The notes: generated by a model from the letters alone, not told the origin. A stretch of 64,000 nt of DNA from Pyrrhoderma lamaoense (GCA_002794735.1 NBAZ01000006.1:558001-622000); one strand, 5' to 3'; counted from the first letter of the stretch, positions 45,989 through 59,188 are shown. Made by a program: numbers and translations.

Positions 45989-48167
45989 CGGATTGTTTTT
46001 CCAAGCTTCTGCAATTCTCTATTTTTCACTATCTATCACACGCATATCACATTCCATGTATCATCCAACCTACGGACTCTCAGAAAATGAATTTACATTA
46101 TCTTCTCCAATCATGTCGATGTCGACTTACAAATTTAGTAAGCTAGATCCTCTATAGACACGATCGAGTTTCGATACTCTGACAGACAATTTTGTCTTCT
46201 GTAAATTATGCTAATGTCCTCGGAAACAATTCCGAAAACTCATGAATGAGGTATGCTTAGAGCATTGTACTACAGATTACCTCCCTTGTGCGTCAATCAT
46301 GGTACCGTCTTGTATCACAGGATAAGTACCATGAGGCCTTAATTCCCATGAACTAATGCCAGCAGGCAATCTTTGGGGCCCGGAAAAACATTGTTATGCT
46401 TAGCAAACGAGGTTTCGATATCTGTCCCGTATCTCCTTATGCAAGGAAGTAGATTCAACAAGACGCCTTTGGCCTCCGGCGTTCGGCCACGACCTACCAT
46501 CGTATCGATTTCATCTCCGATTGTTCGCCATTGAGAGCAGCGTCATATATTTTCACAGTCATTGCCCCGTTCGGTTACTGTTTTCTTGTCCGAAAACTTC
46601 TGTCAGGTTCGCATGTCTATCTAGCTATACTATCTCATCGGATGTCTGGGACGATTTCGTCTTAATCGGCGTTTGTTGCAAATCCGAGCATTTGGTCCAC
46701 GACCCAAAACTTTCGTGAGTACGATATGGACGTTCTCAGATACTCGGAAGTCTCCTCTTAGTCTGCCTTTGACTAGCATATGTTACTGACGCCATATAAG
46801 GGAGATGCCGTTTTCTTTTCGAATCTGAATAGATCAAGCTTCAAATCAATAAGATTATGTTTGGTTTATAAAACTTGCGCCATGACCCCGAGTACTGGCT
46901 CCACTTGCAATCACCTCCCTAGATCCCTTGGTTTCGCACATGCACATGACAATAGTGAATTTAACCGTAAGAACCTTGTAATTGGCCCTCGACCCCCAAC
47001 CACTTTCATTGCCCAAATAACACGATTCACTGATATTGATCAACATGGAAATCTTGGCTGCTGATACAATGACCTACGACCAGTCTCTCATCTAACAAGC
47101 ATCCTACAATTCAGAAAAGACAAACGGAAGAGTTCTACTTATAAACGGTCGAGTCTTTATACCTTTAAACTCCGGGAAATTGGCGAATTTAGTCTTTCCT
47201 TTCACAATTCTGATTTGCGTGAGACGCTTATACCCTTGTGCCTCTAATTGAAATGTATGACTTACGAGAATGATTTATCAAAGACCCGTTTCATCAATAA
47301 GATCAGTTTAAAGTGTTACGTTGCTTCAGAGATGAGTACAAATCCAGCTAGAGAGATCATTCAATACGAATTTTTAGCAACACCAAGTAGACGGAGCCTC
47401 GAAAGTTTTGCCTTTCCATCAATCTGCTTTTACTTCGATAATAATTCTTAGTCACCAGGGCTACTCTTCCAGTAGCCTACTAGTAATGAGTGTTGCAAAA
47501 GTAATCATCACCATTACCCGTGATTTGCATGGCCAAAACAGGTTATCAGGTTGAAGTTACCCGAAGTTTTCTGGCCTCCAAGCCACAAACTCGTGATTTA
47601 CGATATAGCTACAACCCAAGCAACATAATTGATTAGGTAGTTCCAGGCTTGATGCGGAGACTGCGGAGTGCCTTTGGCCTTCGCGGACACGCATCTCATC
47701 TCTAAGAAGAGGATATTTGATGTGTTACCACAATAGAAATTGAAGAAAGGACGGAGTATCCGCTTATTGTTAATAATAGAAGCAAGAGTCTCAAACCTGT
47801 TTTAGTATTTGATAATTTATCCGCGCTCTCAGTTACGACTGTGTATCGTCTGAGAGTTTTTCTATGAAGCAGACGGACGCAGGTAATTTCAAAAGCCATA
47901 TGAAATTTTTCTATATATAACATGCAGCGAAAGACTCTCCATAAAGGTTTATCACTCTTTCGCGGCTCTGTAAACTGCCCTTAGATTCAGAAGAACCTCA
48001 CAAAGAATGCGAAGACTCTTCTAAAAATATTATTCTGACCAAATAAGTACAAACACTGAAGGACGATCCCGAGTCACTGTGTGCTTTCATCCCACAGCTT
48101 TCGATGAAATTACTGATCCGTTCTTAATCTCCTTCACAAGCAAGAGTAGTTATTAACCCATAAGCAG
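45989..48167. other. Gene-poor stretch of 2.2 kb
   Basis: No frame above about 95 codons with protein-like composition on either strand, no family motif, no clear repeat and no tRNA-like B box. Frames at 46521, 46780, 47248 (+) and 47702 (-) were read and left out. It may hold a degenerated gene or a non-coding transcript. Confidence 0.5.
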
Positions 48168-49265
48168 ATGCCTTTTAGTCATCATTCGCACTCAGGACAA
48201 TTCTGCAAGCATGCTTCTGGCTCACTAGAAGCTGTGGTGTTAGAGGCGATCCGTCAAAACTTTAATACTTACGGTCTAACTGAACATGTTCCCCGCTATA
48301 GGGAAAAAGACTTATATCCAGAAGAGGTGAATCACATGTATCATTTTACAAATTTTCAGATGCTGAAACCATCATGCTTGGATGGCCCTCCCCAGACAGG
48401 TATCAGCCTTAAGGAGCTCGAAGAGCAATTTGATCAATTCATTGAAGAAGCCCACCGCCTTAAGAACTTATATGCCGACCGCATCACTATTCTTGTCGGC
48501 GCCGAGACGGAATATATCACACCTACGGACTTACTTGGGCTATCACGTTTGCTAGAGAAGCATCCTGGCAGGATTGAATATCTCGTGGGCTCGGTTCATC
48601 ATGTTAATGAGATACCCATCGATTTTGATCAGCAGACATACTTTCGTGCGCTAGAAAGCTTGGCGGATGAAGGGACTGAGGAAACAACCAAGCAAGTATC
48701 CGGATTTGGTGCATTTTTAGAACAGTACCTTGATGCACAGTATCAACTTTTGGAACAGTTCCAACCAGAGATTATCGGCCATATTGATCTGTGTCGCCTT
48801 TATTGCCCGAATACAAATTTCAAGGATTTCCCGAATGCACAAAAGAAGCTTATACGGAACATCAAATTTGCAACTAAATACGGAGCTCTGTTTGAGTTTA
48901 ACGCCGCTGCGTTTCGAAAAGGATGGGACTCAGCGTACCCGGGAAAGGATATCGTTTCAGTATGTATCATATTCCTAATAGATAGAAAGTTTGAGGCTTA
49001 CTCACGATGAATGGCAACTCCGCTAACTTAGCTTGTACTTTCGGAAGGAGGAAGATTTACACTCTCCGACGACAGCCATGGACCCCATGCTGTCGGCTTG
49101 AACTACGGTAGACTATATCGTTATCTTAGATCCATTGAAGTGGATGAGCTGTGGTATCTGCAGAGATGCGAGTCAAAAAAAAGTACTGGAAGATGTGTGA
49201 TACCTGTTAAGCTCGGTGGCAGTTGGTGGCTCAATGGCTTCTGGAAGGACAAAGTAGTTCTTTAG
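48168..49265 (+). CDS. HIS2: Histidinol-phosphatase, PHP type
   Basis: Hydrolyses L-histidinol phosphate to histidinol, the penultimate branch of histidine synthesis. Two exons (48168-48959 and 49032-49265) close in frame to 341 residues, the usual size. The PHP metal-binding motif is at the N-terminus (HHSHSGQFCKHA), followed by YGLTEHVPRYREKDLYPEEV, ILVGAETEYITPTDL, IEYLVGSVHHVNEIPIDFDQ, EIIGHIDLCRLYCP and FEFNAAAFRKGW. The second exon supplies the metal ligand block GGRFTLSDDSHGPHAVGLNY and ends WWLNGFWKDKVVL. The phase-0 splice at TCA/CTT is supported by the family alignment across it. No near neighbour belongs to the same pathway. Confidence 0.94.
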
Positions 49266-51045
49266 CCCCGGCATGACGCGTAAGTTTAGACAATTGCTTG
49301 ATGCAGAAAAATGTAGTCTTACATCAACTCAAAAGGTATACCTGACTTTCGAAGCACACAGAAGTAAACAACTTCTCCTTCGAAAGCATTGAAAATATCG
49401 GTTTTCCGCCATTACTACCCCCGTATTCTACACCCCTTTAGTGAAGGTACCATCTATATTTTTCTGATGATGCAGATATATTCTTACGAGAATGACATAA
49501 CTGGTTCAAGGACATCACCCTTGAACATGTCTTTGTACGTAAAACTTTATGCACATGTACATCTATATGTACTTAGAAAGGGGTATAATGAGATATATTC
49601 TAACACTGTTAGCTTTAAGTTTATACCAAAGTAATGTGGTTGTAAGCTTGAATCGTCAACATAATCACTTTAGGAGGTGTTATTTGAAGTCTTCCGTCAT
49701 TCACCGATCCGACTTCGAGTTGAGTAGTCAAAGGCTGGTCAATTAAATTTGTCATAATATCGATGTATACAGCAATGCAAAGTTCTCATAAGCCCAGGAG
49801 ACGACGGGATGTCGGAGTAAATTTACAGATAGTCCGTTTCTCCGGGGCCACGCCATGGACTCGGACCCATCCGGTCTACTCTATCAAACGTCGGTCCATT
49901 CACCCTGAGGCACATACTTTAAAACCGTTTGAGTTACGAGAATTTCGTAGTTTTTACGAACTACCATTATCACTTTAGCCATCGATTTAATTTTATAAGG
50001 AGTTAATGTGCTCGAATTCGGTTTAAATCGGGTAGTATCATAGAAGGCATTTCATATCAATGCTTCAGTTTCCTTCAAATAAATTTGTCCAAGGGCTAGC
50101 AATCATATAACGCTAATAGAATACACAAAATTAATGAAGCAGCTGTTAGACTTGAATTATGAAATTAGTCGGGTAATCGTATTTTGGCCAAATTGATCGT
50201 GGGAAATGCTGTTGTGTCACCCTGATTGCCTTGTCCAGTTAAATACTTTAATCCTGATAACAATCGACATGAACACTATTTAGCTGTAAGGTACGATATG
50301 CTAACTTTGAATTGCAAACACGAGGCTCCGAATACTCTGAGACTGAGAAAAAAGCAAGGAAATGCTTCTTCTACAAGCAAGTGACCTGCGAAGCCAATGT
50401 TACTCTCTCTTCGACGTCGCACACGCAAATTCTCTACTAACGTCCGCACAATCTTTCTCAAGTTCTGAGATCAATATTGTGCAGCTCTTGTTGATCCGAA
50501 CTCTTACTCACGGGTTAATAAGATTCGAAAACCATTCTAAAAGGATACACACGCCGCTCTATCGGATTATTATCTTCGCATCTTCTACATCTGAAGCTAT
50601 CTCTGTCTGACCTTCTAACGCGAGCATCAAGCTCCGTCTGAACAAAACAGTCAGAATCATGCAGTGAGAACCTTAACAGATCTCCTGTGTGACGTTTAAA
50701 GCCATGATCCCTCAAGAGAGTTCTAATGGTTCATAGAGCCCGCGACACGCTAGCTTTAATACACATGTACTTGCCGACCATAATCAAAGCTTCTCATTTT
50801 CTGACGGCGCATTGGTCTCTGTATGCTCCGGGACACTACAAACCACAACAATGCGCCTAAGCCCAAACATAAAAACAGGCCACCATGCCACTATGAGATC
50901 TCCAGCTGCTCAACCACTTCTTGTGAGCCTCATTCCGTTTTGTTTTACTTGCCCTTACAAATTGCGACCTTAAGTGTTAGTGTGGATTCTCTGCACCTCC
51001 ACTAGTGTCTTACACTCTTCGCAGCTATTTGTAGTCCCAGAAACT
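49266..51045. other. Gene-poor stretch of 1.8 kb
   Basis: No supported gene. Frames at 49389, 49549, 49763, 50362 (+) and 50276, 50515 (-) have no recognisable motif and no matching splice partners. Confidence 0.5.
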
Positions 51046-51402
51046 ATGTGCTTCAGAAGAGTGCCTTATACAGCGTATACCTGCGGACATTCTGTACCTA
51101 ATGCTGTGGGTGAAAAAGTACGTCTCCATCTATAATGACGCCTTAATTAGTGTATTGATAAAATTTATTATCATTCTTCATTGTAGATTGAATGTAACAG
51201 CACCACCTGTCGCCTCTCTCCTGCTCATGTTCCTCAGAGAGGGTCTTGTGGTCCTGATTGTGCCACGAAATGCATAGGCGCGTGAGTAGTATATAATCTG
51301 AAGAAATTCTTCCTGCTAACACAATACTCCCAAAGTCGTCAAATTCAGACCTTCATTAGCGAGGCGTCCACGGAACCGTGCCCTCGTTGTATTGAGGATT
51401 AA
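51046..51402 (+). CDS. Small cysteine-rich protein (77 residues), three exons
   Basis: Exons 51046-51117, 51187-51281 and 51336-51402 close in frame to 77 residues; each exon is too short for simple ORF calling. It begins MCFRRVPYTAYTCGHSVP, continues IECNSTTCRLSPAHVP, then GSCGPDCATKCIGARQIQ and ends EPCPRCIED. Cysteines are spaced C-x10-C, then C-x4-C, C-x3-C-x3-C and a final C-x2-C, with a His after the second (CGH). The layout recalls a small basidiomycete family with CGH, CxxxxCRxS and a terminal CPxC that I have seen only as hypothetical proteins. There is no signal peptide, so it is probably intracellular, and zinc binding by the Cys/His set is an inference. Splice sites are GTACGT/TAG and GTGAGT/AAG. 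Confidence 0.78.
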
Positions 51403-51745
51403 TGGTGATGTCTGATAGAACACCATAACAAGTAGCGCGATGACATTGCGATCGTACTCAGGTATTGATCGCCTTTTTTTTTTCTTGCTTTTTAATAATC
51501 AATGGAGATATTTGACGGTGTATAACTTGGATGATGTCGTATTGTGTCAGTGAATATAAATGTAATATGATAAATGTAAAGCTTATCTCAGATGTTTATC
51601 TGGTATCAATGTCGATCACTGAGTTCCTGTATCTTGTGCCTATTTCACCGTGACCACGGCGAGCTTTAAACATGATTCTGCATGTATGCATCTTTAACAG
51701 TGACTACAACCAACTCCTCATAGTAAAACTCTAGGCATAAAACAA
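51403..51745. other. Intergenic
   Basis: About 340 bases holding the presumed promoter of the DUF1688 gene, with a T10 tract at about 51475. No gene seen. Confidence 0.5.
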
Positions 51746-53402
51746 ATGTCATCTACGTTAGACTATCTACGATCTCTTCCTGCTATTCGTGAACGCTGTA
51801 GTAGAGTTCATTCGCTTGCTCAGAGGGACAAGCTTCAATTCTTTGAGTATCACCCTGAAAAGGAGGACTATACTATCGAATTCTGTCTTAACATCATAAA
51901 AGTGAGTGTATTTAGTACGTATGATGTTTCCCATCAGATGTAACTGACGTATCTCACAACGTCGACGTATCAAAAGCGCGATTATGGCTCAAAGATAGAC
52001 TCGGTGAGTCATACGTAAACCTTATAGTGGAATACTATCACCAAACGATCCGCTCAGATACCTCCTCATGGCCGTTGGAGGCATCTCGATGCAGGAAAAC
52101 CTCGTATTGAGCCTCTTGTAGAAAAATGGAAAGAGGCATCTCCCGCTCCCACTGATAAGGAGATCTGCAAACGACTAATTGATCTCTTCCTCGTATCGGT
52201 ACTTTTAGACGCGGGAGCAGGGAACGTCTGGAAATACAAGGAACCAGGTACTACCGATGAATATAGTCGCTCTGAAGGACTCGGTGTCGCGAGCTTTCAT
52301 ATGTTCGATGAGGGATTCTTCTCCGGTGACAAAACCCAACCTCATCGCGTAGATGGTATGTCAGATTCCAAACATATATCTTTATACACTATATTTTAAG
52401 TTCTCTTATTTCAGCCGAGGGTCTTTCAAGGATCACTCCGGAGAAGGTTGGGGCAGCAATGCAAGTTTCCGACGCCAATCCAATGAATGGACTTGGAGGG
52501 CGTGCAAACCTTTTGTCCAAGCTTGCAATAGCACTCCGTGAAAACCCAGAGTATTTTGGGAATGAGGCAAGACCAGGAAACCTCGTTGGTAATTACCCAT
52601 CTTTCCTTTCTTGAAGTTTTCAGATAGAAAACTGAATGCAAAATACATATTGTAGACTATTTGGAGAAAAACTCAACCACTAATGACGGGATAGTAACAA
52701 TACCAATTGCATCTCTCTGGAATGTCCTCATTGTTGGCTTGAATTCTATTTGGCCTACATCCCGCACAACTCTTAACGGCATCCCCTGCGGCGACGTATG
52801 GCCTTGCCCAGTACTTACTCCGGATGGGAGCAAAGAAGAAGGGGATAACTTTGTTCCTTTCCACAAGCTTACTGGTTGGACAACTTATAGCCTTCTTGAA
52901 GCACTGCAGAAGGTGATGAAGTGGAATTTCTCTGGCTTGGAGCACTTGACCGGTCTGCCAGAGTATCGTAATGGTATGCTGATTCAAACGTGCCCAACAT
53001 GCTCCGCTAATATGGTTTGTAGGTGGTCTTTTAATAGACACAGGTGTGCTTAGGCTTAGACAGGGTGTGATTCCGAAGGAATTCTACCCTGACTCTGCAT
53101 CTACTATTCCTCGTCTGCCGCCCTCCCACCCAGCCATCGTTGAATGGCGTGCGATGACGGTCATCGAACTGTAAGCTTTTCTGACTTTATCCTAGTATGG
53201 CTTTTCTGAAGGCTTAATCTTTGATAGTGATCGCATCGCGGAGGGTATTCGCTCGAAGCTTGGATTGAGCCCTGAACAACTTACTCTTGCTCAGGTGCTA
53301 GAAAGCGCAACTTGGAAAGGTGGTCGTGAAATCGCAGCTCTAAAACGTCCCGAGACCAAAGGTCCACCCATTGATATCGAAAGCGATGGCACTGTTTTCT
53401 AA
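51746..53402 (+). CDS. URC4: DUF1688 protein (URC4/Urg3, uracil catabolism)
   Basis: A member of the DUF1688 family, of which yeast URC4 and fission yeast urg3 take part in the URC pathway of uracil degradation; the exact reaction is not established to my knowledge. About seven exons. Blocks: TLDYLRSLPAIRERCSRVHS in exon 1 (51746-51901), RDYGSKIDS, IPPHGRWRHLDAGKPRIEPL, LIDLFLVSVLLDAGAGNVWK, SEGLGVASFHMFDEGFFSGD, AMQVSDANPMNGLGGRANLL, TIPIASLWNVLIVGLNSIWP, FHKLTGWTTYSLLEALQKVM, GGLLIDTGVLRLRQGVIPKE, and the C-terminal DRIAEGIRSKLGLSPEQLTL, ending DIESDGTVF. Complete by length and motifs (about 450 residues). It ends 160 bases before the tail of the convergent transporter. Confidence 0.92.
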
Positions 53403-53562
53403 AAAGTCTACCTCGAAGGGAAAATGTACGAGAAAAAAATTTGTAACTAGTTGTAAAAAATTATGGTACACTAAGGGAGGTATTGGAGTTGATTTTACGT
53501 GACAGGAAAAATGAATCAATAGTACATAAAGTTATAGATAGTAAGCTAATTCTCACAACTCG

Positions 53563-56121
53563 TCACCGCTCCCTCCTGAGTTCCCGTGCTAAACGCCAAC
53601 AAAGCACAAACGCCAGCGTTGCTGCAACTCCACCCAAACTTGAGAAAAAAATTAGCATGAAGCAGAAATTAACGAGATGACACAAGAAACCGTACCGAAA
53701 GACGATAGCTACCGAACTAGCTCCGTGTGCAGTGCCTTCTACCTCCCGGGGGAAGAGTGCTGTAATAGCCTCTGAGTTACCGTTCTCTGTTGTGATAGTT
53801 CTTTCCGAATCAAAAAGAGCAAATACTATGGACGTAATCGCCGTGGAGATGAATTGCGGGATCACGATGAACAAGTTATGAATACCCTAAAAAAACAGAA
53901 GAGTAAGGGACGCTCTTGCTTCGCATAATATGGGAACAGAAATGGGAGATAATGTGGGGAACGTACGATGATAATACCAGACTTCGCCTGAAGACCTCCG
54001 ACTCCTGGACGTAAAGGGAGCGCATGCTCTCCTTCTACATCAGGTGAATTCACGTTTACAGTAGATTCTGGTGTAAGTTCTGCCAAACTCTGGCGAGCTA
54101 TTTCGTTCCCAAGAAGGGAATTTTCTTCCTCAGTTGGTCTTGTGGCATCGAAAGATGATGATCGCGAATCATCTAAGTGGTCATCACTTTCACGGACTTT
54201 AGATTTGCTTTCTTCCATCAACCGTACTCTTTCGTCTCTTTCATCCCATAGTACGTCGGGTTCTGCCGAACGAGGCTCAGCAGCGCTGTGGGAGCGCCGT
54301 ACATCTAGAAGACGGATAGATATCGAACCGCAATCATCAAACGTTTCGTCCTGAGAGGAAGCAATAATTTCTTCTGCTAACTACTTTGAGGCGTGAGAAC
54401 TATGCAACGGGATTACAATATTAAACTTACTAAGGCAAAAGGTGCCCACTGTGTTACGGCCCATGAGAACCCAACTATTGTAATCAAGAGTGAGGCACCT
54501 GAAACACTCGACACGAAGCTAAATACAGACGATCAACGAAAGTGGTTCAAGCAAATTTGTAAATTCGGAACATCGTACAATGTCATGAACATGCAAATTG
54601 CAAATAAAAGATGTGATCCAGCCCATAAGTCACACAAATGGATAACTCTGAGTTTATCCCGGAGTGAGAAGGGACGGGGTTCTTGAGTCTCTTTAGCTCC
54701 CTCTTCTTTCTTCACTAGAAATGGCAAAATCCAATTCGCTGCAAGCGCAATGAGAGCAAAATGGAAGAAAGCACGAGATCCAGTGATTGTTGCCTGATCA
54801 TCTTGGATTGTAGCTTCTTCTTCATTCTCGGGAATCGGTAAACCTGCTTTATATAGATCACCAATATATACCGTTGTATAGAACAACACGGGGAACCAAG
54901 CTAGCCAAGCGCTTTGGGACCATGAAGGTCAGTTTCTATCTATAACGGTCTTATTAAGAGTGTACTAACAGAAACTGGACAATACACTAGAAGGTCATGA
55001 GTACAGAGATACGGATAAATGTGAATAGAGAAGAACAAACTATTTGACGAATAATACGGGGAAGTGTCAGTATATTATCCCATATTTCGCGGATCTCTTG
55101 ACGAAGTCCCTTTTTAGTATTTCTGCATGACTATTAGACGGTGAGATGACGAGCTAAGATTGTTACGTACGACGAAGATACCAGAATCTTTTCTTTCACC
55201 GTTGCTGCAGTCGTTAACTGAGTTGACAAGAGAAGAAAAACTGCAAGTACACTGAGTACTTCCATCTGGGTACTCCCGAACCAGGGGAATCCATGAGTAA
55301 GGTCGGCATTCCCTCTACGTAAAACGAGTGTTACATTTAGCTATGTTATACAATCATCGGGCATTAAACCCAAACTTACATGAAAAACCCAACTACACTC
55401 CCAAGACCAAGCATTCTCGCTGCCCAAGCGTTTGCATCAGGTTGATGGGAGGCAGGTATTGTATCGACTATCAGTGCTCTATCCACCGCTTGTACAGCAT
55501 TAATAGAGAAATCAATCCCATAAAGTGCTATTACTGCTAGCAAAATTGTAAAGATATTATTCTGAACTAATCGGTAAAGGCTGCTGAAAGATTGTCAACT
55601 TATAGACATACTGTGGAAGATTCCCGGGAGATAAATATAGAGACAAAACTTCTAGTAAAACCTAGTAACAACATAGAAACAATGCAGATAGCTGTTGCGA
55701 GAAGCATGTAGGGTCGTCTGCGTCCGAAGCGGGATTTTGAATTGTCCGCGATAGCTCCTGTGAGATTATTTTTAGTACACTATACTTGTGATGAGTTGTA
55801 TTATTCGGACCTATTAATGGTTGTACCACAAGACCAGATAGTGGACCTGCCAGAAAGGCTATTGCAGTGTATGATTTTGACAAACCAAGGGAGATTAGAT
55901 ATGGTGAAGCTATCCTTTCACTTCAGCACCAGAATATAGCAGCAAGTTACCCCCTTACCATAAGACATTTCAGCCGACCATAATACTTGAACACCCAATA
56001 AACCAATTGTTAGTAGTGGCAGTTGTAACCATTTGGGACCCATTATACGCGATCGCCCAGCCCAACGTACATCTCCAGCATCTCCGCCGTCCGACACAGC
56101 AAGAGAGCTAAAACCTGTCAT
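53563..56121 (-). CDS. SLC45/sucrose-type MFS transporter (GPH-like)
   Basis: Twelve-helix-type permease of the plant SUT/animal SLC45 group, which moves sucrose or related alpha-glucosides with protons. First exon MTGFSSLAVSDGG to about 55956 includes TM1 (LQLPLLTIGLLGVQVLWSAE). The next exon has LGLSKSYTAIAFLAGPLSGL and VVQPLIGAIADNSKSRFGRR, with the RFGRR loop of the family, then RPYMLLATAICIVSMLLLG. Later exons carry ANWILPFLVKKEEGAKETQE, a long acidic/Ser-rich cytoplasmic loop (DDHLDDSRSSSFDATRPTEE, 53990-54210), and the last exon LFIVIPQFISTAITSIVFAL, then FRYGFLCHLVNFCFMLIFFS and basic ELRRER. Divergent from the inositol-type transporter at 57220, with a 1.1 kb gap. Substrate not determinable here. 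Confidence 0.85.
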
Positions 56122-57219
56122 CTTAAGACGAGATAAGCCACTTGACTTTCATGTATGTCAATGTTAGATTTTATAGAGTGAGGGATCAATTCTAAATAGT
56201 GTCTACGTTAAGACACGCCAACGGGTTATACGTATATAATAATTGGTCTTTCGTCACGCGTCTGACGCGACTGATTGTGACTACCGAGAATAGTTATGTG
56301 TTCCCACACGCTCGAAATTCGGAAAACTATAAGCACAACTTCAAGGAGTGCATAACATATGTACCACAAGTTGATCTCTAGTATGTGGCAACCTCTGTTA
56401 TTCTAATTGTCTATAGTCATATACACAATGAGAACGCATATCTTGTCCTTAGATAGCTTCCGGGAGTACTACACAACCCCCTACCAAGAATATGATGAAG
56501 GATCCAGAAATCACTCTATAGGACAACGATTTGATTTCTGATCTCATCTTGGTCTGGAGTTATAAGATTTCTCAAACTGCTTTCTTCTTGTAACTAGAAG
56601 AATCAGAATGATCTCTCGTTTTAACTTTGTTCTAATACTAAAATTTCGTAGCCAGCTACAAATTTAGTTGTATGTATGTGTTTCGGCTCGCGGATATTCT
56701 GTTTTGTCGACAAAATCAAGTTTGATGGAATCCGAAAGTAGTTGATGCGCAGATCTATGACTCTATGTCAAACTTTCTAGAATGGATATCCAGGGGGAAA
56801 ATACTTCTGTATGACGTATGCTAAAATCAAATATTGTTGGGCTTTCAGAACAAACTGTAGCATAATAGCATACAATCGTCTAACGGCGAGTTCTGTGTTC
56901 CTCTAATGGTATTCACATACTCACAATACAAACATATAGACCATATTCGTGCAAAAGATAGAAAGAATCACAATCATTAGACAGATTCTGGCCAATGAAT
57001 TTACGTAATACCATATCTTTCTGCCGCCTGGAGAAAGAAAAAAAAAGTAGAACCTATTCTATTATTTTCTCTTCCTTTCTATGATTAGTTTTCCAGGAGC
57101 ATATAAAATGTGGTAGATATCGAGCCGAACATTCAGCAATTGTTTTTCTCTTATATCTTTGTCTGGAGTTGATTGGGTGTTAACTCCGGATCGCCCTCTA
57201 CATCTAAATATCTAAATCC
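56122..57219. other. Divergent promoter region of two transporters
   Basis: About 1.1 kb without a supported gene. It should carry the promoters of both the SLC45-type and the inositol-type transporter. No clear shared upstream motif was identified by eye. Confidence 0.5.
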
Positions 57220-59188
57220 ATGGCTTCAGTTGGAAAGGAAACATCTTCTCTGTCATCATCTACAGATGTTGAGAAATGTATCACCAAAGAGGCTGAAAGT
57301 ATTCAACCTTTATCTACTGGGGAGATATCTGAGATGACTGTCATCGCTGAAGGCGAAGATAGAACAACAATGTTTGTGTGGCTGCTAGTTTTCTGCTGTG
57401 GTATCTCAGGGCTTCTCTTTGGTATATATCTAAGCAAAAACGATTAGTTATATGAACCTAAAGTATCTGTATACTAGGCTACGATACCGGTGTGATATCT
57501 GGTGCACTGGTTTCAATCAATACTGACCTTAGCAACAAGAATTTATCGACTCTCGAGAAGGTGAGTATCTCACTTATTTATAAGAGCTTATAATAACACG
57601 AAACTAGGAAATGATCACCTCCGCAACAACGTTAGGGGCACTTATCGGTGGGATTGTTTCCGGGGCATTATCTGATTATACTGGTCGGAAGCCCATCCTA
57701 GGCTTAGGCGATATAATTTTCGTTGGTGGTGCTGTTGGGCAGGCACTTTGCCATACCGTTTCTGCTATGGTACTCATTACTATACCATCTTAATACCTTA
57801 CATACTAATCCACTAATAGATTGGGGGTCGCTTCCTTATTGGTATTGGAGTTGGTCTAGCAAGTTGTGTCGCCCCTTTGTATATCCAAGAATTATCGCCT
57901 ACCCGTCTTCGAGGACGCATGGTCGTCATTAATGTCGTTATGATAACTTTAGGTCAGGTCATTGCATATGCCATAGGCGCTGGGTTTGAGTCTATGCCTG
58001 GTGGCTGGCGTTGGATGGTAGGCCTGGGAGCTGTCCCAGCTGGCCTACAATTCTTTTTTCTTTTCGTCCTCCCTGAGTCTCGTGAGTAACCATGCATCAT
58101 AACCTTTTTTAGTAGACAACTAATTAAGAATAGCTCGAGTTCTGCTCGTAAGAGAAAGGATCCAGGAAGCAGAAGAGGTCATGCGCAAAATATATGCGTA
58201 TGCATCTGAGGAACAACTCAAATTAAAGGTCAAAGTAATGCATGCTGCAGTGCAAGAGAGTATTGAGATCACTAAATCAACCACACTCTTACAACGCATT
58301 CGATCCGTCTTGTGCGTCCCACGCCATCGTCGAGCTTTAAGTATGTACTATGTCCAATTCCTGACTTCAAATAGAAACTAATTACCGGTAGTTGTCGCAT
58401 GTGGTCTCCAAGCCTTCAATCAACTATGTGGTTTTAATACCCTTATGTATTATTCGGCAACTTTACTTAAGTCCATTGGCTTCAATCAACCAACAGCGGT
58501 TGGTTTGATTGTTGCCGGTACCAACTTCTTGTTCACTTTTGTTGCTCTGAAGTATATTGATATTATCGGCCGTCGGAAAATTCTAATCATCTCTGCTACG
58601 GGCATGATCATTGGTCTTGTATTGGCCAGTATATCCTTCCACTGTAAGTGGCATATGACTTTCGTGTTATTTACTTCTTTAACAACTATGTTTCCAGTTC
58701 TTACTATGAGTACGGGAAATATTTTGGTAGACGGTGCATCTTATCCGAAAAGTTGGTCAGGTGTAGTCCTTGCTTCAATGATTATATTCGTTGCTTCGTT
58801 TGCAACAGGTTTAGGAAATGTCCCATGGCAACAAGGCGAGCTATTCTCTCTAGACGTGCGTGGAATAGGGACCTCCTGCTCCACAGCAACGAACTGGGCT
58901 GCAAACCTTCTTATTAATTCCACATATCTTTCACTCATGGATCGCATAACCCCCGCTGGTGCCTTCGGATTTTATGCTGGCCTTTGTTTCCTTGGTTGGC
59001 TTTTCTGCGTATTCTGCTACCCCGAAACTGCAGGCCTTAGTCTTGAAGAGGTCTGCGCTATCTTTGACGAAGGTTTCGGTGTACGGCACAGCGAACAACT
59101 ACGTGCTGAGAAGTCCGCGCTGATGCGAGCAAGAAAAAAAGAGTCACATCTCGAAACTCGTGACGATCTCGTTATAGAAAAAGTCTAG
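57220..59188 (+). CDS. MFS sugar transporter, myo-inositol type
   Basis: Sugar porter of the fungal myo-inositol transporter group (ITR1/ITR2-like). About eight exons. Cytoplasmic N-terminus with Ser/Thr/Glu, TM1 MFVWLLVFCCGISGLLFG, YDTGVISGAL, GALIGGIVSGALSDYTGRKP, GRFLIGIGVGLASCVAPLYI then QELSPTRLRGRMV, WRWMVGLGAVPAGLQFFFLF with PES, CGLQAFNQLCGFNTLMYYSA, DIIGRRKILIISATG, VPWQQGELFSLDVRGIGTSC, INSTYLSLMDRITPAGAFGF and PETAGLSLEEVCAIFDEGFG. The VPWQQGELF and PETAGLSLEE blocks are those of inositol transporters. Complete by motifs and length (about 560 residues). The last exon holds 58445-59188 with one intron near 58643-58695. Confidence 0.92.

Noticed and set aside
46780..47064. 94-codon plus-strand frame
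   Set aside because: No motif, no splice partners, random-looking composition.
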